Source: DASWIV01 sp036397475
GTDB lineage: Bacteria > JAJVIF01 > JAPKYR01
NCBI GenBank assembly: GCA_036397475.1
Contig: DASWIV010000029.1
Coordinates: 1 to 6,144, forward strand
Reading direction: 5' to 3'
Length of the DNA stretch: 6,144 nucleotides
The position numbers and the translations under genes were made by a program. The notes below the pieces were generated by a model, which was not told where the DNA came from, ran no database searches, and saw only the letters and a list, made by a program, of their open reading frames with translations. Below, in pieces: positions 4,918 to 6,144 of the stretch (the stretch's first letter is position 1; every line of letters begins with the position of its first letter).

Positions 4918-6144
4918 ATTGAAGCCCGGCACATAAAGGAGTACATCGCCTTTACCGAGTTGATGAATTCACTAATTTCTATATATTCTCTCGATGTGCC
5001 TTTGATTTCTATCGTTTCCTCGTACGATCCCGAGCCGATGAACGGCTCCCATCCATAGACTTCGGTCCCGAATCTACGCAGAGGACCGAATCCGCCTGGA
5101 GAAGGAGAGATTCCGTATAGCACCTTCACTGCCGGGTTAACTTCCGCCGTTGCCGCCTTGATAATGGCGCGGATATCTGGAGTGATCATGCTTTTTGACG
5201 GTGGAATAATGGTCTTCTCACTAAGATAAACCCCTTCCTTCCCGACCACATCCAGAATTCGCCTTGCGATATTTTCGGGATTTTCGCCCGGAGGATAGGA
5301 GAATGAAATCTCGGCGAGCGCTTTTTCGGGGACGCGATTTTCACCATCGCCGCAATTAATAAATGAAATTGTCCGTTCCGTACAGATAGCTGATCTTATG
5401 AGGGAGATTATACCGGGGAAATTTTCATTGGCGGATTCCAGATTCTCTAATTCGGACAGCAATGATCCTGGAGTATCGGTATTGCCTGTAAATATGGCTG
5501 GAATTCGGATGTCGAAATTTTCCCTGATCGATTCCACCAGGATCCGCGAGCCCTCACTCAGAACGGGGCTGAATATGACCTCATCCAACCGTCCGAGAGC
5601 GGCGATCAATCGTTCCGCGGGATATTTTTTGCCGCTGCCATTGTCCGCCTTGATCCTGAGTTTCAGCAATCCCTTGTCGGAAGTTGAAACAAGCGAACAC
5701 ACGGTTCCCGATGGGGAAGTAAAGCTGATTCCGCCCCATCCGATAGCGTATTCGGAAGTAATATGTTCAAGATGATTTTTAGCGAGGACGCCGAGTCCTT
5801 CAGCCTTGCCGCCAAATCCATGGCTGGTGGCGGCATAGCGTACAGTGCGCCGCAGAGGTTGTCCTGATCTCGATAACAGGACAAGCGCCATCGCCATGGA
5901 TGCCGACTGAACGATTCCGGTTAAAGCGCCCGGACCCCTGACTTCCTGCGATCCGCTTACGGGAAGCAGGTCGATATCAGCGGGAGATGACATGCCGGTG
6001 TCGAGATGGCTCAGGAACAATACCGGCTCTTCTGAATTGTTGCCCGGAAGGTGGGCAACAAGATTCGGATAAAGCGATTCGCCGGATTTTTCATTTTTTA
6101 TTGTCGGGAGTATCAACGCAGGGATGCCCTCCCGCTCGAAAAGA
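4914..6144 (-). CDS. M20-family metallopeptidase homologue, 5' end outside the window, catalytic motifs degenerate
   Basis: The frame is open to the right edge, and residues upstream of a TTG at 6116 (G-I-P-A before L-I-L-P-T) continue the fold, so the true start lies outside the window. Numbering from the TTG: N-L-V-A-H-L-P-G (18-25) and L-S-H-L-D-T (35-40) match the first M20 metal motif H-x-D (H37, D39). Residues about 147-290 fit the lid/dimerisation domain (G-L-L-K-L-R-I-K-A at 149-157, I-S-F-I-N-C-G-D at 250-257, N-R-V-P-E-K-A at 260-266, S-Y-P-P-G at 273-277). The C-terminal half of the catalytic domain follows, with R-E-Y-I at 376-379. Working M20 enzymes (ArgE/DapE/carboxypeptidase G2 type) hydrolyse amide bonds with two metal ions. 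Here the bridging Asp (R-G-P-G-A-L-T-G, 60-67), the E-E pair (A-T-S-H-G-F-G-G, 96-103), the next acidic ligand (I-G-W-G-G, 125-129) and the final His all appear lost. It is probably cytoplasmic and may be non-catalytic. Confidence 0.8.
   Translation of the reverse strand, partial: LFEREGIPALILPTIKNEKSGESLYPNLVAHLPGNNSEEPVLFLSHLDTGMSSPADIDLLPVSGSQEVRGPGALTGIVQSASMAMALVLLSRSGQPLRRTVRYAATSHGFGGKAEGLGVLAKNHLEHITSEYAIGWGGISFTSPSGTVCSLVSTSDKGLLKLRIKADNGSGKKYPAERLIAALGRLDEVIFSPVLSEGSRILVESIRENFDIRIPAIFTGNTDTPGSLLSELENLESANENFPGIISLIRSAICTERTISFINCGDGENRVPEKALAEISFSYPPGENPENIARRILDVVGKEGVYLSEKTIIPPSKSMITPDIRAIIKAATAEVNPAVKVLYGISPSPGGFGPLRRFGTEVYGWEPFIGSGSYEETIEIKGTSREYIEISEFINSVKAMYSFMCRASI

Noticed and set aside
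5398..5775. Plus-strand open frame of 125 codons
   Set aside because: It is antisense to the M20-like gene, whose lid-domain motifs are clear in the minus-strand frame.
6114..6116. TTG as the start of the M20-like gene
   Set aside because: The frame stays open to the window edge and the upstream residues fit the family, so the TTG is most likely an internal Leu codon.

Overview
The window comes from a bacterium that I cannot place more precisely. Two proteins carry lipoprotein signal peptides, one gene is the 3' end of an RHS/YD-repeat gene, and one large lipoprotein has a domain layout I associate with uncultured, metagenome-derived diderm lineages. That last point is family recall, not proof. 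Every supported gene is on the minus strand, so transcription runs right to left. GC in the 60-base lines I counted by hand is about 57-63% in the RHS core and about 57% at the left edge, but about 28-50% in the block at roughly 81-1330.

Layout, in transcription order from right to left: (1) 4914 to beyond 6144 is an M20-type metallopeptidase homologue whose 5' end lies outside the window and whose metal-binding and catalytic motifs are mostly missing. (2) 4748-4913 is an AT-rich intergenic leader with a good ribosome binding site. (3) 2798-4747 is a 649-residue lipoprotein with beta-rich central regions and a C-terminal domain that looks like a class I glutamine-amidotransferase/ThuA-type fold. 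It ends at a clear intrinsic terminator (2728-2755). (4) 2587-2727 holds a cluster of short hairpins with three-base loops plus a candidate promoter. (5) 1951-2586 is a class I SAM-dependent methyltransferase with a GTG start, possibly leaderless. (6) 392-1903 is the 5'-truncated end of an RHS protein: a GC-rich YD-repeat core, a Gly-rich linker, and an AT-rich, Cys-rich C-terminal tip ending in a D-A-F-R-H...H-E...M-D-x-x-N-N-x-x-G-R module like those on polymorphic toxins. (7) 88-423 is a small predicted lipoprotein that overlaps the RHS 3' end and carries one SBBP-like beta-propeller repeat. (8) 1-39 may be the start of another gene running off the left edge.

The most interesting part is 81-1330. 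The toxin-like tip and the overlapping small lipoprotein together form an AT-rich block between more GC-rich sequences. This is the arrangement expected of a swapped RHS toxin/immunity cassette. The alternative is that both genes are decaying remnants, since the RHS gene has no proper 5' end and the lipoprotein has only one propeller repeat. The other genes appear functionally unrelated to each other and seem to be separate transcription units.
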